A stretch of 64,000 bases of DNA, taken from assembly GCA_016293865.1 (NCBI GenBank), contig JAEDDG010000007.1:12965-76964 (forward strand), in the 5' to 3' direction. The DNA is from Oscillospiraceae bacterium. GTDB taxonomy: Bacteria; Bacillota; Clostridia; Oscillospirales; Oscillospiraceae. Within the stretch, counting starts at the first letter, position 1. Each line of letters begins with the position of its first letter. The position numbers and the translations under genes were made by a program. Under the pieces are notes generated by a model. That model saw only the letters and a list, made by a program, of their open reading frames with translations, ran no database searches and was not told the origin of the DNA. Below, in pieces: positions 1 through 8,867 of this stretch.

Positions 1-649
1 GCGGATTATAGGCTCCCGTGCGCGCATCATCCTTCAGGTCGTCCGCGGCGTCGATGATATAAATCCAGCGTCCGAGATGGTAAAGAAGCTGCCTGCAAAC
101 GCGCATTTCCCGCGGATCCTGTACAAAATCGGCGGCCGCCGACAAAAGCTGGGCAAACTTGTCCGCCGCGCGGTCCAAAGAAGGCTCCTGGGCCTTTTCC
201 AACCCGGAAAGCTCACCCAGAAGCGCCGCCACGCGGCTGTCAAACACCGGATAATCGCGCCTCGCTTTACGGTAGGCCCGGCGCAGGGCAAGCATGGCGG
301 CAGAGGCTTTGAGTTTTTCGCCCGCCCGGCCGTCGGTCAGGCTGTCCTTCAGCTTCCACCATGTGAGGATAACGCTGCAGCCGGCGCTGCAGGCCAGCGC
401 CGGACATATGCGCCAGGTGCAGGTGCGGTGCAGAGGGTGTACCGCACAGCGCCGGCATTCAGTCTCCGGTTCCTGATCCGGAGTCCAGAGGAGCATGCTC
501 AAAAACACAAAATCGTAATTCAGGATAAAACGCGCGGCCACCCCGAACTGCCTGCTCAGTGCATGACACAGTGAACAGTAGCAGGAACGGAACTGCTCAA
601 ACTCGCGGACCTTCAGTTCGCACTGGAGCGGTCTGACATAACCAAACAT
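1..649 (-). CDS. DUF5685 family protein (3' end outside the window)
   Basis: The reading frame opens at ATG 649-647 and runs off the left edge of the window, giving 216 residues without a stop. The N-terminus (MFGYVRPLQCELKVREFE) and the following CYCSLC cluster at about residues 23-28 are typical of DUF5685, a family common in Clostridia with no assigned function. More cysteines follow near residues 70-95. An AGGA lies 8 bases before the start. It follows the YbbR-type gene by only 10 bases, so it is probably the third gene of the cdaA-cdaR operon. The family match is from memory; the function is unknown. Confidence 0.8.
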   Translation of the reverse strand, partial: MFGYVRPLQCELKVREFEQFRSCYCSLCHALSRQFGVAARFILNYDFVFLSMLLWTPDQEPETECRRCAVHPLHRTCTWRICPALACSAGCSVILTWWKLKDSLTDGRAGEKLKASAAMLALRRAYRKARRDYPVFDSRVAALLGELSGLEKAQEPSLDRAADKFAQLLSAAADFVQDPREMRVCRQLLYHLGRWIYIIDAADDLKDDARTGAYNP

Positions 650-659
650 CGGCGCCGTC

Positions 660-1916
660 CTACGACTCAGTCAGTGCAACGGTAACCGTGTAGTCGCCGA
701 TGGCGTCAACGTTCGGGAAACCGTCGACATAAACATAAGCCGCAACAGAGAACGTACCTGTCGTGTTGCCGAGTTCCGCCAGATCGGCCACAATCCGGAT
801 GTTGGACGCGGTGATCTGCTCAAGATCCTTCTCAGATCCGCGCAGGGTTACATCCAGACTCTGCGTGATAATCACGTCGTTATAGCCCTCTGTGACGTTT
901 CTTGTAGAGATATTTGTTGCCGACAGGCGTCTGGACGAACGGCCGATCACTTCCACGGAAACTTTGGCCGACGTCTCACCGGAGAGATTTTCAACGCCGT
1001 TGGGCAGTGAAATTTTCATAGCCTCGCTGAATGTGACAGTGAAATCGGTCAGATCAACTGTACCAAGCACAATGGTGTTCAGGTCGCTCAGCACCTCAGG
1101 ATCACCGGAGAGCGTAATGCTGGCAGGCTCAATCTTCACCACGGAGTTTTTGCTGTCCGCCGAAGCGCCGCTGATTAAATTGACATCCAGCGTGACTTCC
1201 TTGACCATTTTGATGGTCAGCGTAACCTGAATGGTATCCTGGCTCAAGGTGATATTCTCAGCGCTGACCGGAATGCCGTCTGCGTTGACAAGCGTCACAT
1301 CCACACGTTCAGTCACGGTCTGGGACACATCTGTTCTGTTGATGACAACCCAGGCATGGTCAACCGTCTCCACAATGGACTCCGGTCCGGAGACCTTTAT
1401 CGTGTCCGTATCAAATTCAAGCGGCTCAGCCTGGTAGCCCACCGCCACGCTGCCCTCATTGCTGCCTTTGACCTCAATGGTCTTGGTAATCAGCCGCTCC
1501 ACAGTAACCGTAATAAAACTGGTTGGAGAATTTGTACCGCTGATGGCGTTCGTGTTTGTCCCATCCGGATAAATAATCTCATACGGGAGCTGATAGACAC
1601 CGGCCACCCCGGCTCTTGCAATCTCCGACAGATCCACTGACGCTGTAAGGTTCCGGTTGTTGAACGAGGCAACCGTATTGCGCTTACCGGTAAAGCGAAT
1701 GGTCAGCGCATCGTTGTCCAGTCCGGTAATCACAAGGTTGCTGTCCGTCAGCGTGTCTTCACCCACCACATCGACGCTGATCCCGGCGATTGTGACGCCG
1801 ACATCCGGGTTTTCTGCATACTCCACATAAGTCCACAGGGCAATCGACACGATAATGGAAAAGAGAATATAAAACGTCTTTGTCTGGAAAATCTTATGAT
1901 AAATCCCTTTTTTCAT
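660..1916 (-). CDS. cdaR: YbbR-domain protein, CdaA regulatory partner (CdaR)
   Basis: This 418-residue protein has one N-terminal membrane segment (about residues 13-32, FYILFSIIVSIALW) followed by an extracytoplasmic region rich in beta strands that reads as several YbbR repeats. In Firmicutes CdaR sits at the membrane and modulates the diadenylate cyclase CdaA. The start codon overlaps the end of cdaA by four bases (ATGA), so the two are translationally coupled. The operon order is the usual cdaA-cdaR, but the glmM gene that often follows is absent here and a DUF5685 gene takes its place. Function is assigned by family and by gene order. Confidence 0.9.
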   Translation of the reverse strand: MKKGIYHKIFQTKTFYILFSIIVSIALWTYVEYAENPDVGVTIAGISVDVVGEDTLTDSNLVITGLDNDALTIRFTGKRNTVASFNNRNLTASVDLSEIARAGVAGVYQLPYEIIYPDGTNTNAISGTNSPTSFITVTVERLITKTIEVKGSNEGSVAVGYQAEPLEFDTDTIKVSGPESIVETVDHAWVVINRTDVSQTVTERVDVTLVNADGIPVSAENITLSQDTIQVTLTIKMVKEVTLDVNLISGASADSKNSVVKIEPASITLSGDPEVLSDLNTIVLGTVDLTDFTVTFSEAMKISLPNGVENLSGETSAKVSVEVIGRSSRRLSATNISTRNVTEGYNDVIITQSLDVTLRGSEKDLEQITASNIRIVADLAELGNTTGTFSVAAYVYVDGFPNVDAIGDYTVTVALTES

Positions 1917-2770
1917 GCCTGATCACCCGACTGCTTGTCAGCCTTTCTGAACAGCCTGCGCTTTTTTGGCTCAGTATTGGGCAAAAGCTCATTGCGCAGG
2001 AGCTTGTCGAACGTGTCCGGAGCCAGATGACGCTTCAGCATACTGTCAATCGCCACGGAGATTGCGCCTGTTTCCTCCGATACAATCACAACCACAGCGT
2101 CGCTGCGCTCGCTCATGCCGACGCCGGCACGGTGCCGCATGCCGAGATCGCGGCTCAGGTTTGTGTTGTTGGAAAGCGGCAGCATACATGCCGCAGACGC
2201 AATTCTTCCCGCGCGGATGATCATCGCTCCGTCGTGAAGCGGTGACTTCGGATAAAAAATATTGCGTACAAGTTCAGAAGCCGGCGCAGCGTCCACCAGC
2301 GTTCCGGTCTTGATATAACCGTCGAGACTCGTTTTCCGCTCAAACACAATCAGTGCGCCCACTCTGTCACGGGACATGTCCGTACAGGCAGTCACAATCT
2401 GTGCAATCGCATATTCCGTCGCCTTAGCGCCCATTGCCTTTCCGCTGAAACGGCCTGTCAGATCGCTGCCGCCCATCTGCTCCAGAAGCCTGCGCAGTTC
2501 CGGCTGGAACAGCACGATGATAACCAGCACGCCCATCTCAAAGGCTTTGCCGAGCAGCCAGCTGACGACCGTCAGATTCAGGAGACTCGACAGCCACAGC
2601 GCCGCCAGAATGATAACGATGCCCTTGATTACATTGGCCGAGTTCGTTTTGCGGACAAACGTCATGATCTTGTAGATGAAAAACGCCACAAGAGCCATGT
2701 CGAGAATGTCGTTATACTGAATGGTGGACATAAGATTGAAAAAAGTCGAAAAAATGTCTTTTCCCACCAT
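1913..2770 (-). CDS. cdaA: Diadenylate cyclase CdaA
   Basis: CdaA makes the second messenger c-di-AMP from two ATP at the cytoplasmic membrane. The N-terminal 90 residues contain three hydrophobic segments, and the DAC domain follows. The two signature motifs are visible: DGA in SPLHDGAMII (about residues 180-182) and RHRAG (about 212-216). An in-frame ATG eight codons upstream (2794) is also possible. I prefer 2770 because an AAGCGGGG tract precedes it and the resulting 285 residues match the family better. A strong promoter lies about 60 bases upstream. Confidence 0.93.
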   Translation of the reverse strand: MVGKDIFSTFFNLMSTIQYNDILDMALVAFFIYKIMTFVRKTNSANVIKGIVIILAALWLSSLLNLTVVSWLLGKAFEMGVLVIIVLFQPELRRLLEQMGGSDLTGRFSGKAMGAKATEYAIAQIVTACTDMSRDRVGALIVFERKTSLDGYIKTGTLVDAAPASELVRNIFYPKSPLHDGAMIIRAGRIASAACMLPLSNNTNLSRDLGMRHRAGVGMSERSDAVVVIVSEETGAISVAIDSMLKRHLAPDTFDKLLRNELLPNTEPKKRRLFRKADKQSGDQA

Positions 2771-2829
2771 AACACCCCGCTTCCGGTTGCCCATACATAG
2801 TATACGCCAGCATAATTAGCGTATTTATT

Positions 2830-2858
2830 ATTATAGTACAAGGCGGCGATTTTGGCAA
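2830..2858 (-). promoter_or_regulatory. Sigma-A promoter of cdaA-cdaR
   Basis: On the minus strand TTGCCA (2858-2853) and TATAAT (2835-2830) are separated by exactly 17 bases. Transcription would start near 2823, leaving a leader of about 50 bases before cdaA. Confidence 0.75.
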
Positions 2859-2890
2859 TAAAGTAATGTTAATTAATTGTAAAAGGCACT

Positions 2891-4009
2891 TCAGCGCCGG
2901 ATTGCACGCACAGCCGAGATCAAAGCATACACATCGTCCATTGTACTGAAGGCAGAAAAACTGACACGCACCGTACCGCTGTCGTGGGTGCCGGCCGTGC
3001 GGTGCGCAGCCGGCGCACAGTGCAGACCGGCGCGTACAGCAATGCCGCGCTTTCCCAATTCTGCCGCCGCCTCAATCGGCGAAAGATTGTCAAACACCAT
3101 GGAAAAGACGCCGGTCTGCAGTGTCTCGTCCTCTGTCCAGATCGGGTGGACGCCGTGCAGCCGCTCAAGCCCCGCACAGGCAGCGTTTTTCAGCCGGATC
3201 TCATGGCGGCAGATCCGGCCGACGCCCTTCGTCTGCACAAACCGCATACCGGCTGTCAGTCCCGCGGCACCGGGAATGTTGCCGGTCCCCGCTTCGACTC
3301 TGTCCGGAAGGAAATCCGGCATTGTCTGCAGATCCGAATTTCCGCCTGTTCCGCCCATCAGAAGCGGCTCCGGCGTCCGTCCGCAAAGCAGAAGTCCCGT
3401 GCCCTGCGGGCCGTAAAGCCCCTTGTGTCCCGGCATCGCCACAAACGCGGCGCCCAGATCAGCAAGATTCAGTGCAAGCACTCCGGCCGACTGGGATGCG
3501 TCCACAATCAGCGGCACCTCGCTTTCCGCACAGATTTCGGCAATCTTTTCAACCGGAAGGACAAAGCCGAACACGTTGGACACATGCGTACAGACCGCAA
3601 AATCGGCGCCTTCACGGATTGCGCTGTAAAACGCATCCGCTGCCCGGGCCTGATCGAACAGCGGGGACACGGTCTGCCGCACAGACAGCCCACGTGAGTA
3701 CAGCGGGCGCACAACCGCATTGTGTTCATAGCCGGTAATAACCGCCGTCTTTCCCTGCCCGGCCAGCGTGTGGATGGCGAGGTTCAGCCCGTGGGTCGCA
3801 TTAAACGTCAGAGCGACCTGTTCCGGGTTTTCCACGCCGAACAGCCCGGCAGCCGTCTCCCTGCAGCTGAATGCAGCATCCGCGGCGTTCATGGCGGCGG
3901 CATGTGTCCCGCGCCCCGGCGTGGAACATGTACGCATGGCCTTTTCCATACTCTTCCACACGGTGCCCGGCTTATGCAGTGTCGTTGCCGCATTGTCAAG
4001 ATAAATCAT
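2891..4009 (-). CDS. Class V aminotransferase, cysteine desulfurase family
   Basis: This 372-residue protein is a fold-type I PLP enzyme of the cysteine desulfurase-like subfamily. The start MIYLDNAATT, the PLP-binding lysine in MPGHKGLYG (K196) and the late cysteine in GLHCAPAAHRTAGT (about residue 331) are all present. It probably removes sulfur or selenium from cysteine or selenocysteine. It overlaps the upstream DUF3343 gene by four bases, an association often seen and thought to concern sulfur or selenium handling. It has no IscU partner nearby, so I do not call it iscS or sufS. Whether the substrate is cysteine or selenocysteine cannot be decided from sequence. Confidence 0.85.
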   Translation of the reverse strand: MIYLDNAATTLHKPGTVWKSMEKAMRTCSTPGRGTHAAAMNAADAAFSCRETAAGLFGVENPEQVALTFNATHGLNLAIHTLAGQGKTAVITGYEHNAVVRPLYSRGLSVRQTVSPLFDQARAADAFYSAIREGADFAVCTHVSNVFGFVLPVEKIAEICAESEVPLIVDASQSAGVLALNLADLGAAFVAMPGHKGLYGPQGTGLLLCGRTPEPLLMGGTGGNSDLQTMPDFLPDRVEAGTGNIPGAAGLTAGMRFVQTKGVGRICRHEIRLKNAACAGLERLHGVHPIWTEDETLQTGVFSMVFDNLSPIEAAAELGKRGIAVRAGLHCAPAAHRTAGTHDSGTVRVSFSAFSTMDDVYALISAVRAIRR

Positions 4010-4260
4010 AGCTGCACCTCGCTGTACCGGTCCTTTGTACCTGAAACAAACACCTTGACGGGCGGAAGATTTGCCTTGTTCAGATTGATCAGCGCATCCG
4101 CCAGCCGCTTTTCAGATACTTTTACACAGTAACCGCAGCCGTCTGTGGTCAGTTCCTGGGGCGCTTTTGTGACAATGGCCGCGATCCCGGCCTTTTCAAG
4201 AACACGGGCCGTTCTCTGGGCATATGTCAGGGAACGGCACATCATGAGATAATGAATCAA
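4006..4260 (-). CDS. DUF3343 domain protein, putative S/Se carrier-like
   Basis: The small protein (84 residues) contains the DUF3343 signature CRSLTYAQRTARVLEKAGI and a CGYC pair at about residues 42-45. The start is probably TTG at 4260-4258, which lies 7 bases after GGGAGG; the longer GTG start at 4275 would bury that ribosome-binding site. The family is often encoded with selenium or cysteine-desulfurase genes, and here it is translationally coupled to one. The two cysteines could carry a persulfide, but that is inference. Confidence 0.8.
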   Translation of the reverse strand: MIHYLMMCRSLTYAQRTARVLEKAGIAAIVTKAPQELTTDGCGYCVKVSEKRLADALINLNKANLPPVKVFVSGTKDRYSEVQL

Positions 4261-4277
4261 AAAAATTCCTCCCACCG

Positions 4278-4312
4278 AGTATGATTTGTCTCAGGCGTCT
4301 GTAAATCATACT
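4278..4312. repeat. 10-base inverted repeat between ispF and the DUF3343 gene
   Basis: AGTATGATTT (4278-4287) and AAATCATACT (4303-4312) are perfect inverted repeats with a 15-base spacer. It lies directly upstream of the DUF3343 ribosome-binding site. It could be a hairpin in the mRNA or an operator. There is no T tract, so a terminator is unlikely. Confidence 0.45.
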
Positions 4313-4333
4313 ATGCAGGAGGAGTGCAAAACT

Positions 4334-4807
4334 CTATTCGTTCAGCAGAACGACGGCATGCGCCGCGATCCCTTCCAATGCGCCGGTAAATCCCAGGCCT
4401 TCCTCAGTCGTCGCCTTGACATTCACGCGTTCCGGCTCAATTCCGAGCGCGTCAGCCAGGCGGACACACATCGCATCGATATACGGTCTGAGCTTCGGGC
4501 GCTGGGCTATAATCGTAATGTCCGCATTTGAAACACGCATTCCGCGATCATGCAGGCGGCCGACAACTTCCCGCAGAAGCATGATGCTGTCGGCATCCTT
4601 ATATGCGTCATCCGTATCGGGAAACAGCCGGCCGATATCACCCATAGCCGCGGCGCCGAGCATTGCGTCCATCAGTGCGTGCACAGGCACATCCGCATCC
4701 GAGTGTCCGTCCGGCCCCAGCTCAAACGGGATTTCCACACCGCACAGAACACACCTGCGGCCGCGCACCAGTCTGTGCACATCATATCCGTGTCCGATCC
4801 GCATCAA
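4334..4807 (-). CDS. ispF: 2-C-methyl-D-erythritol 2,4-cyclodiphosphate synthase
   Basis: IspF carries out the fifth step of the MEP isoprenoid pathway and releases CMP. The 157 residues match the family length. The metal-site motif GHGYDVHRL (D9, H11) and the HSDADVPVHALMDAMLGA region are intact, as is the C-terminal ATTEEGLGFTG substrate loop. Its start overlaps the ispD stop (ATGA type), the usual ispD-ispF coupling. With ispH at 6.2 kb, three MEP enzymes sit within 4 kb. Confidence 0.96.
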   Translation of the reverse strand: MMRIGHGYDVHRLVRGRRCVLCGVEIPFELGPDGHSDADVPVHALMDAMLGAAAMGDIGRLFPDTDDAYKDADSIMLLREVVGRLHDRGMRVSNADITIIAQRPKLRPYIDAMCVRLADALGIEPERVNVKATTEEGLGFTGALEGIAAHAVVLLNE

Positions 4808-5523
4808 TCTCTCTCCTTCCGGCTGCGCAGAATTGCCTGGGCCGCCACCAGGTCGGCCGGCGTTGTGATCTTAATGTTCTCGTCATCGCCCGGACTGATC
4901 CAGACCGCTGCACCGATGGCCTCCACCGCCATACAGTCGTCTGTAATCTCCAGTTTCCTGTCCAGCGCGTTCTGCAGCGCGCCCTTAATCAGATCTGCGT
5001 CAAAAACCTGCGGCGTCTGCACCGCATAGAGCACAGACCGTTCAGGCGTCTCTTCCACAACGCCGCGGCGGACCTTTTTGATCGTATCCTTCACAGGCAC
5101 CGCCGGTTCCGCCGCATGGTGGACTGCCGCCAGTTCTATGGCGCCGGTGATCACTGCATCTGTCACCAGCGGGCGCGCCCCGTCATGAATGGCAATCAGT
5201 TCCGCCTTCTTTGAAACGCTGAAGACGCCGGCATAGACTGACTCCAGCCGCGTCCTGCCGCCCGGAACCACGAGCTTCACTTTTCCGAATCCGTATTCAC
5301 GGCAGAGCCCGGCCGCTTCCTCCAGCTCTTCTCTCTGCACGACAACAACAATTTCCGCTATGGCGGCATTCTCTTCAAACGCTCTCAGCGTCCGGACCAG
5401 AACCGGCTCTCCGTCCAGCAGGGCAAATATTTTATTCTGTCCGCGCATGCGCACGGAACTGCCGGCAGCCGCAATCACAGCGGCACAAAACGGCTGCTTT
5501 TTTCTTCCAGAACGTCCAGGCAA
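4804..5523 (-). CDS. ispD: 2-C-methyl-D-erythritol 4-phosphate cytidylyltransferase
   Basis: IspD couples MEP to CTP to give CDP-methylerythritol. The nucleotide-binding start AAVIAAAGSSVRMRG, the IHDGARPLV motif (about residue 118) and VKDTIKKV are visible. I place the start at TTG 5523-5521 because GGAGGG stands 7 bases upstream and gives 240 residues, the normal length. The longer ATG at 5592 would overlap carD and add 23 residues unlike the family. A GC-rich hairpin lies just upstream, after carD. Confidence 0.93.
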   Translation of the reverse strand: MPGRSGRKKQPFCAAVIAAAGSSVRMRGQNKIFALLDGEPVLVRTLRAFEENAAIAEIVVVVQREELEEAAGLCREYGFGKVKLVVPGGRTRLESVYAGVFSVSKKAELIAIHDGARPLVTDAVITGAIELAAVHHAAEPAVPVKDTIKKVRRGVVEETPERSVLYAVQTPQVFDADLIKGALQNALDRKLEITDDCMAVEAIGAAVWISPGDDENIKITTPADLVAAQAILRSRKERD

Positions 5524-5550
5524 AATAATCCCTCCGTAACGAACATCAAA

Positions 5551-5572
5551 GCCGGCCCATCCAGGGGCCGGC
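5551..5572 (-). terminator. Weak hairpin after carD, before ispD
   Basis: GCCGGCCC and GGGCCGGC form an 8-base-pair stem with a 6-base loop, starting 11 bases after the carD stop. Only three T residues follow, so it probably attenuates or stabilises the message and does not end it. Confidence 0.5.
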
Positions 5573-5582
5573 TTATGACCAT

Positions 5583-6062
5583 TTAACCGCAAAGCGCCGC
5601 ATCCACCTGCAGCTCAACCTCATCGTATTCCGCGTCTTTCGACAGTACAATCTCCGAAATCAGGATTTGTTTGGCGGAACGGAGCATTTTCCGTTCTCCG
5701 GTTGAAAGACCCTTCTGGCTGTCGCGCTCTGTCAGGCCTTTGATGACCGCGGCAACCTCCAGCAGATCGCCGCTTTTGATCCGCAGCATATTCTCTCTGT
5801 AACGGCGATTCCAGTTTTGTGTCATTTCCGTCTGAATCTCATGCAGCTTGCCGATCAGCCGGTCCGCTTTGTCTGGCGTGATCACCGGGCGCACACCGAT
5901 CGCAGCGCAGGAATCCACCGGGATCATGACTTTCATTCCGCCGACAGGCAGACACAGCACATAATAGCATGTGCTCTTTCCGTTGATTGTGCGCTCTTCA
6001 ATGCTCTCAATCACCCCTGCGCCATGCAGCGGATGCACAATTTTATCACCGACAAAAAACAT
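5583..6062 (-). CDS. CarD family transcriptional regulator
   Basis: CarD-type proteins bind the RNA polymerase beta subunit and affect open-complex stability, mainly at rRNA and housekeeping promoters. The N-terminal RID domain begins FFVGDKIVHPLHGAGVIESI and the remainder is helical. The start is the ATG at 6062, five bases after AGGAGAG; a longer frame from 6098 has no ribosome-binding site. The length is then 159 residues, normal for the family. Genes for CarD are often found next to ispD, as here. Confidence 0.92.
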   Translation of the reverse strand: MFFVGDKIVHPLHGAGVIESIEERTINGKSTCYYVLCLPVGGMKVMIPVDSCAAIGVRPVITPDKADRLIGKLHEIQTEMTQNWNRRYRENMLRIKSGDLLEVAAVIKGLTERDSQKGLSTGERKMLRSAKQILISEIVLSKDAEYDEVELQVDAALCG

Positions 6063-6102
6063 TTTCTCTCTCCTGTTCAATCCAAAGCACACATACAATG
6101 TT

Positions 6103-6132
6103 ATTATAAACGATCATTCATTGATTAATCAA
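6103..6132 (-). promoter_or_regulatory. Promoter of carD
   Basis: On the minus strand TTGATT (6132-6127) and a perfect TATAAT (6108-6103) are 18 bases apart, about 40 bases before the carD start. Confidence 0.65.
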
Positions 6133-6161
6133 GCTGATTTTTCGAAAAAACGCAAAAACAA

Positions 6162-6196
6162 ACAAGACTCCGGCAAAAAACATGCCGGAGTCTTGT
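6162..6196 (-). terminator. Intrinsic terminator after the ispH-S1 gene
   Basis: A perfect 13-base-pair stem (ACAAGACTCCGGC, 6162-6174, with 6184-6196) has a 9-base loop. On the minus strand it is followed by TTGTTTTTGCGTTTTTT. It ends the operon that runs down to ispH-S1. Confidence 0.88.
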
Positions 6197-6238
6197 GGGA
6201 TTATAAATGATTGGTGAAAATCAGCAGAGGTACGGCGC

Positions 6239-8257
6239 TTATTCAGCCGCATCCTCACTGTCTGCAGCAGGCGCGTCAGCTTCGCCGTTCAGCAGGGCGC
6301 GGATGCTCAGGGAAACCTTCTGCTTCTCATTGTTGATTTCCGTGATCTTCGCATTGACCGTCTCGCCGACAGTCAGCACTTCGTCCGGCTTGCCAATCCG
6401 GCGGTCAGCAATCTGGGAGATATGGATCAGACCGTCAACGCCGGGAATGATTTCCGCAAAAGCGCCGAACGGCATCAGCTTTACAATCCTGACGCTGGCA
6501 ACAGAACCGACATCATATGCAGAAGTGAACTTCGTCCAGGGGTTATCCGCCTCATTCTTGCAGCCGAGCGAAATTTTCTTCTTCTCTTTGTCAAAGGACA
6601 GGACAAATACATCGATCTGATCGCCGACCTTCAGAATGTCGGAAGGCTGATGAATGCGGGTCCAGCTGAGCTCAGAAACATGAACCATACCGTCAATGCC
6701 GCCGATGTCAACAAACGCGCCGTAGGAAGTCAGGGACTTGACAGTGCCAGTATAGTGCTTGCCGACTTCGATTTCGTTCCAGATGGCCTCAGCCTTGGCG
6801 CGGCGTTCGTCGTATGCGACCGCGCGGATGGAGCCGACAACGCGGCGGCGGGCCTGATTGACCTCCGTGATGCGCAGACGCACCTTTGTCTTCAGAAGCT
6901 GGGTCAGCGGCGCATCCTTCGGCACACCGGACTGAGAAGCAGGCACGAAAACGCGCACGCCCTTGACCATAACCACAAGGCCACCCTTATTCTCTTCAGT
7001 CACATAGCCTTCCACAGGCTCTTTGCTTTCGCGCGCTGCGACGATGTCGTCCCAGGCCTTGACGGAGTCAAGACGCTTCTTGGACAGCATAACCGTGCCT
7101 TCAACGTCGTTCACACGCATGACATAGGTTTCAATCTCATCGCCGACTTTAACAAGATCTTCAGCCTTGGCGGTGGGGTCATCCGTCAGCTCGCCGATGG
7201 GTATGTAGCCCGACTGCTTGGTACCCAGATCAACAGAAATCTCTGTCGGCGTGATCGCTGCCACAACACCGGTAACCTTTTCTCCTGTATATAAAGTTTT
7301 AATGGATTGCTCAAGCAATTCCTCAAACGACGCCTCATCAGCAGTTTCGTTAATGGGTTTCGTTTCCTGTACAGCCCCTTCGGCTGTTTCACTTGCAACA
7401 GTGACCTTGTTTTCGTCGTACATCTTTTGGTTGACCTCCTTTATAATCCACGCCGGCGTGGACGCACCGGCAGTGATACCAACGGTATCAAGCCCCCTGA
7501 ACTGGGCGGAGCATACGTCCGCTGCGCATTCAGCAAAAACAACTTTTCCGCAGTTCCTGGCACATATCTCGGCCAGACGGCGGCTGTTTGCACTGTTTTT
7601 GCCGCCGATTACGATCATTCCGTCGCAATGAGCTGCCAATTCATATGCTTCTGCCTGCCTTACGGACGTAGCCAGACATATTGTATCAAAAAAAACGGCG
7701 TTTGTACACTCTTTTTTTATCGTTTTAACACATAATTCAAAATTTTCTCTGTTTCCGGTCGTCTGAGAGACGACGGCAAGCGGCAAATCACGCATTTCCG
7801 GATGGGAAAATAAGTATTCTTCCGTCTCCTGAGGGGTTTCCAGAATCACATACTGTCCGCACCAATCGGCAATTCCCGTAACTTCAGGGTGCTCGCGCTC
7901 TCCGATAATCACGATCATTCTTCCGGAATCAGACTGTTTCCTGACCGTCTGGTGAATCTTCTCGACATTCGGGCAAGTGGCGTCAATCACCTGCACGCCT
8001 GCGGCCTTCAGCGCCTCATACTGCCGGCGGCCGACGCCGTGACTGCGGATAATTACGGTGTCGCCGGCCGCGAACACATGATCCGGCCCGGCCGCATGGA
8101 CCCCCAGCGTTTCCAGATGCTCAACCACACTCCGATTGTGGATAATCGGGCCAAGCGTATAGAGCCGCGCACAGCTCTGCGCAGCTTCCTCTGCCAGCTG
8201 CACGGCGCGGCGTACGCCGAAACAAAAACCGGCCGACTTTGCAACAATTACTTTCAT
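6239..8257 (-). CDS. ispH: IspH-ribosomal S1 fusion (HMBPP reductase / S1 domain protein)
   Basis: A single 672-residue frame joins two proteins. Residues 1 to about 280 are IspH, the 4Fe-4S enzyme that ends the MEP pathway. Its three cluster cysteines lie in AGFCFGVRRAV (C12), DATCPNV (about C95) and the FDTICLATS region. From about residue 305 to 655 there are four S1 RNA-binding repeats, for example GEKVTGVVAAITPTEISVDL, EGYVTEENKGGLVV, GTVKSLTSYGAFVDIGGIDG and MPFGAFAEIIPGVDGLIHIS. The tail is acidic. This fusion is known in Clostridia, where S1 has no separate copy. The neighbours plsC and cmk are also usual partners of rpsA. Confidence 0.95.
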   Translation of the reverse strand: MKVIVAKSAGFCFGVRRAVQLAEEAAQSCARLYTLGPIIHNRSVVEHLETLGVHAAGPDHVFAAGDTVIIRSHGVGRRQYEALKAAGVQVIDATCPNVEKIHQTVRKQSDSGRMIVIIGEREHPEVTGIADWCGQYVILETPQETEEYLFSHPEMRDLPLAVVSQTTGNRENFELCVKTIKKECTNAVFFDTICLATSVRQAEAYELAAHCDGMIVIGGKNSANSRRLAEICARNCGKVVFAECAADVCSAQFRGLDTVGITAGASTPAWIIKEVNQKMYDENKVTVASETAEGAVQETKPINETADEASFEELLEQSIKTLYTGEKVTGVVAAITPTEISVDLGTKQSGYIPIGELTDDPTAKAEDLVKVGDEIETYVMRVNDVEGTVMLSKKRLDSVKAWDDIVAARESKEPVEGYVTEENKGGLVVMVKGVRVFVPASQSGVPKDAPLTQLLKTKVRLRITEVNQARRRVVGSIRAVAYDERRAKAEAIWNEIEVGKHYTGTVKSLTSYGAFVDIGGIDGMVHVSELSWTRIHQPSDILKVGDQIDVFVLSFDKEKKKISLGCKNEADNPWTKFTSAYDVGSVASVRIVKLMPFGAFAEIIPGVDGLIHISQIADRRIGKPDEVLTVGETVNAKITEINNEKQKVSLSIRALLNGEADAPAADSEDAAE

Positions 8258-8261
8258 GCTG

Positions 8262-8867
8262 TCATACCGTTCCGCCCAGAAGTGTAATCTGTTCCATCAT
8301 CTGATCTGTCAGCCGCTGATAATCCTCCTGCTTCAGGTGCCGGTGCTCCGTATTGACGTGGAACGGCTTCCCGATGACGACGGTTATTCTGCCGAACAGC
8401 CGCTTTTTGCGGGGAATGTAAACAGGCACAACGGGTACGCCGGCCATCTCTGCCATGCGCACTGCGCCGACTTTCGCCTCCACTGCGCCGTCTTCCATCG
8501 TGCGCGTTCCCTCCGGGAAAATGCCGACCTTGCTCCCGTCTTTCAGATACCGGACCACCGTACGCACGGCGGTAATATCCGCGCTGCTGCGGTCAACAGG
8601 AAAAGACCCGATCTTTCTGATGAGATAATTCAAAAGCTTATTGTGAAAGAGTTCCTTTTTGGCCACAAGGTGCAAGTGAACCTTCTTTGTGAGCGCAAAC
8701 GCCAACAGAAACGGATCGCACCAATGGGAGTGATTTGCGCAGACCAAAGCGCCGCCCTCCGGAATATTCTCACGTCCCACCGTCTGCAGGCGGCAGCAAA
8801 TACCGGCAATAAAACGGCAGATGCTATATAAAAAACGATACATTCGGTACTGACGGTTTACAGACAC
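8262..8867 (-). CDS. plsC: 1-acyl-sn-glycerol-3-phosphate acyltransferase
   Basis: PlsC acylates lysophosphatidic acid to phosphatidic acid at the membrane. The HX4D catalytic motif (NHSHWCDPF, about residues 46-54), the FPEGTRTMEDG substrate motif and the later VPVVPVYI block are present. At 201 residues it is of normal length. Its start overlaps the end of cmk, and it precedes the ispH-S1 fusion by four bases. The cmk-plsC-ispH/rpsA order is a conserved clostridial arrangement. Confidence 0.93.
   Translation of the reverse strand: MSVNRQYRMYRFLYSICRFIAGICCRLQTVGRENIPEGGALVCANHSHWCDPFLLAFALTKKVHLHLVAKKELFHNKLLNYLIRKIGSFPVDRSSADITAVRTVVRYLKDGSKVGIFPEGTRTMEDGAVEAKVGAVRMAEMAGVPVVPVYIPRKKRLFGRITVVIGKPFHVNTEHRHLKQEDYQRLTDQMMEQITLLGGTV

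Noticed and set aside
77..574. A 165-codon plus-strand frame at the left end
   Set aside because: It is antisense to the DUF5685 frame that runs off the window edge.
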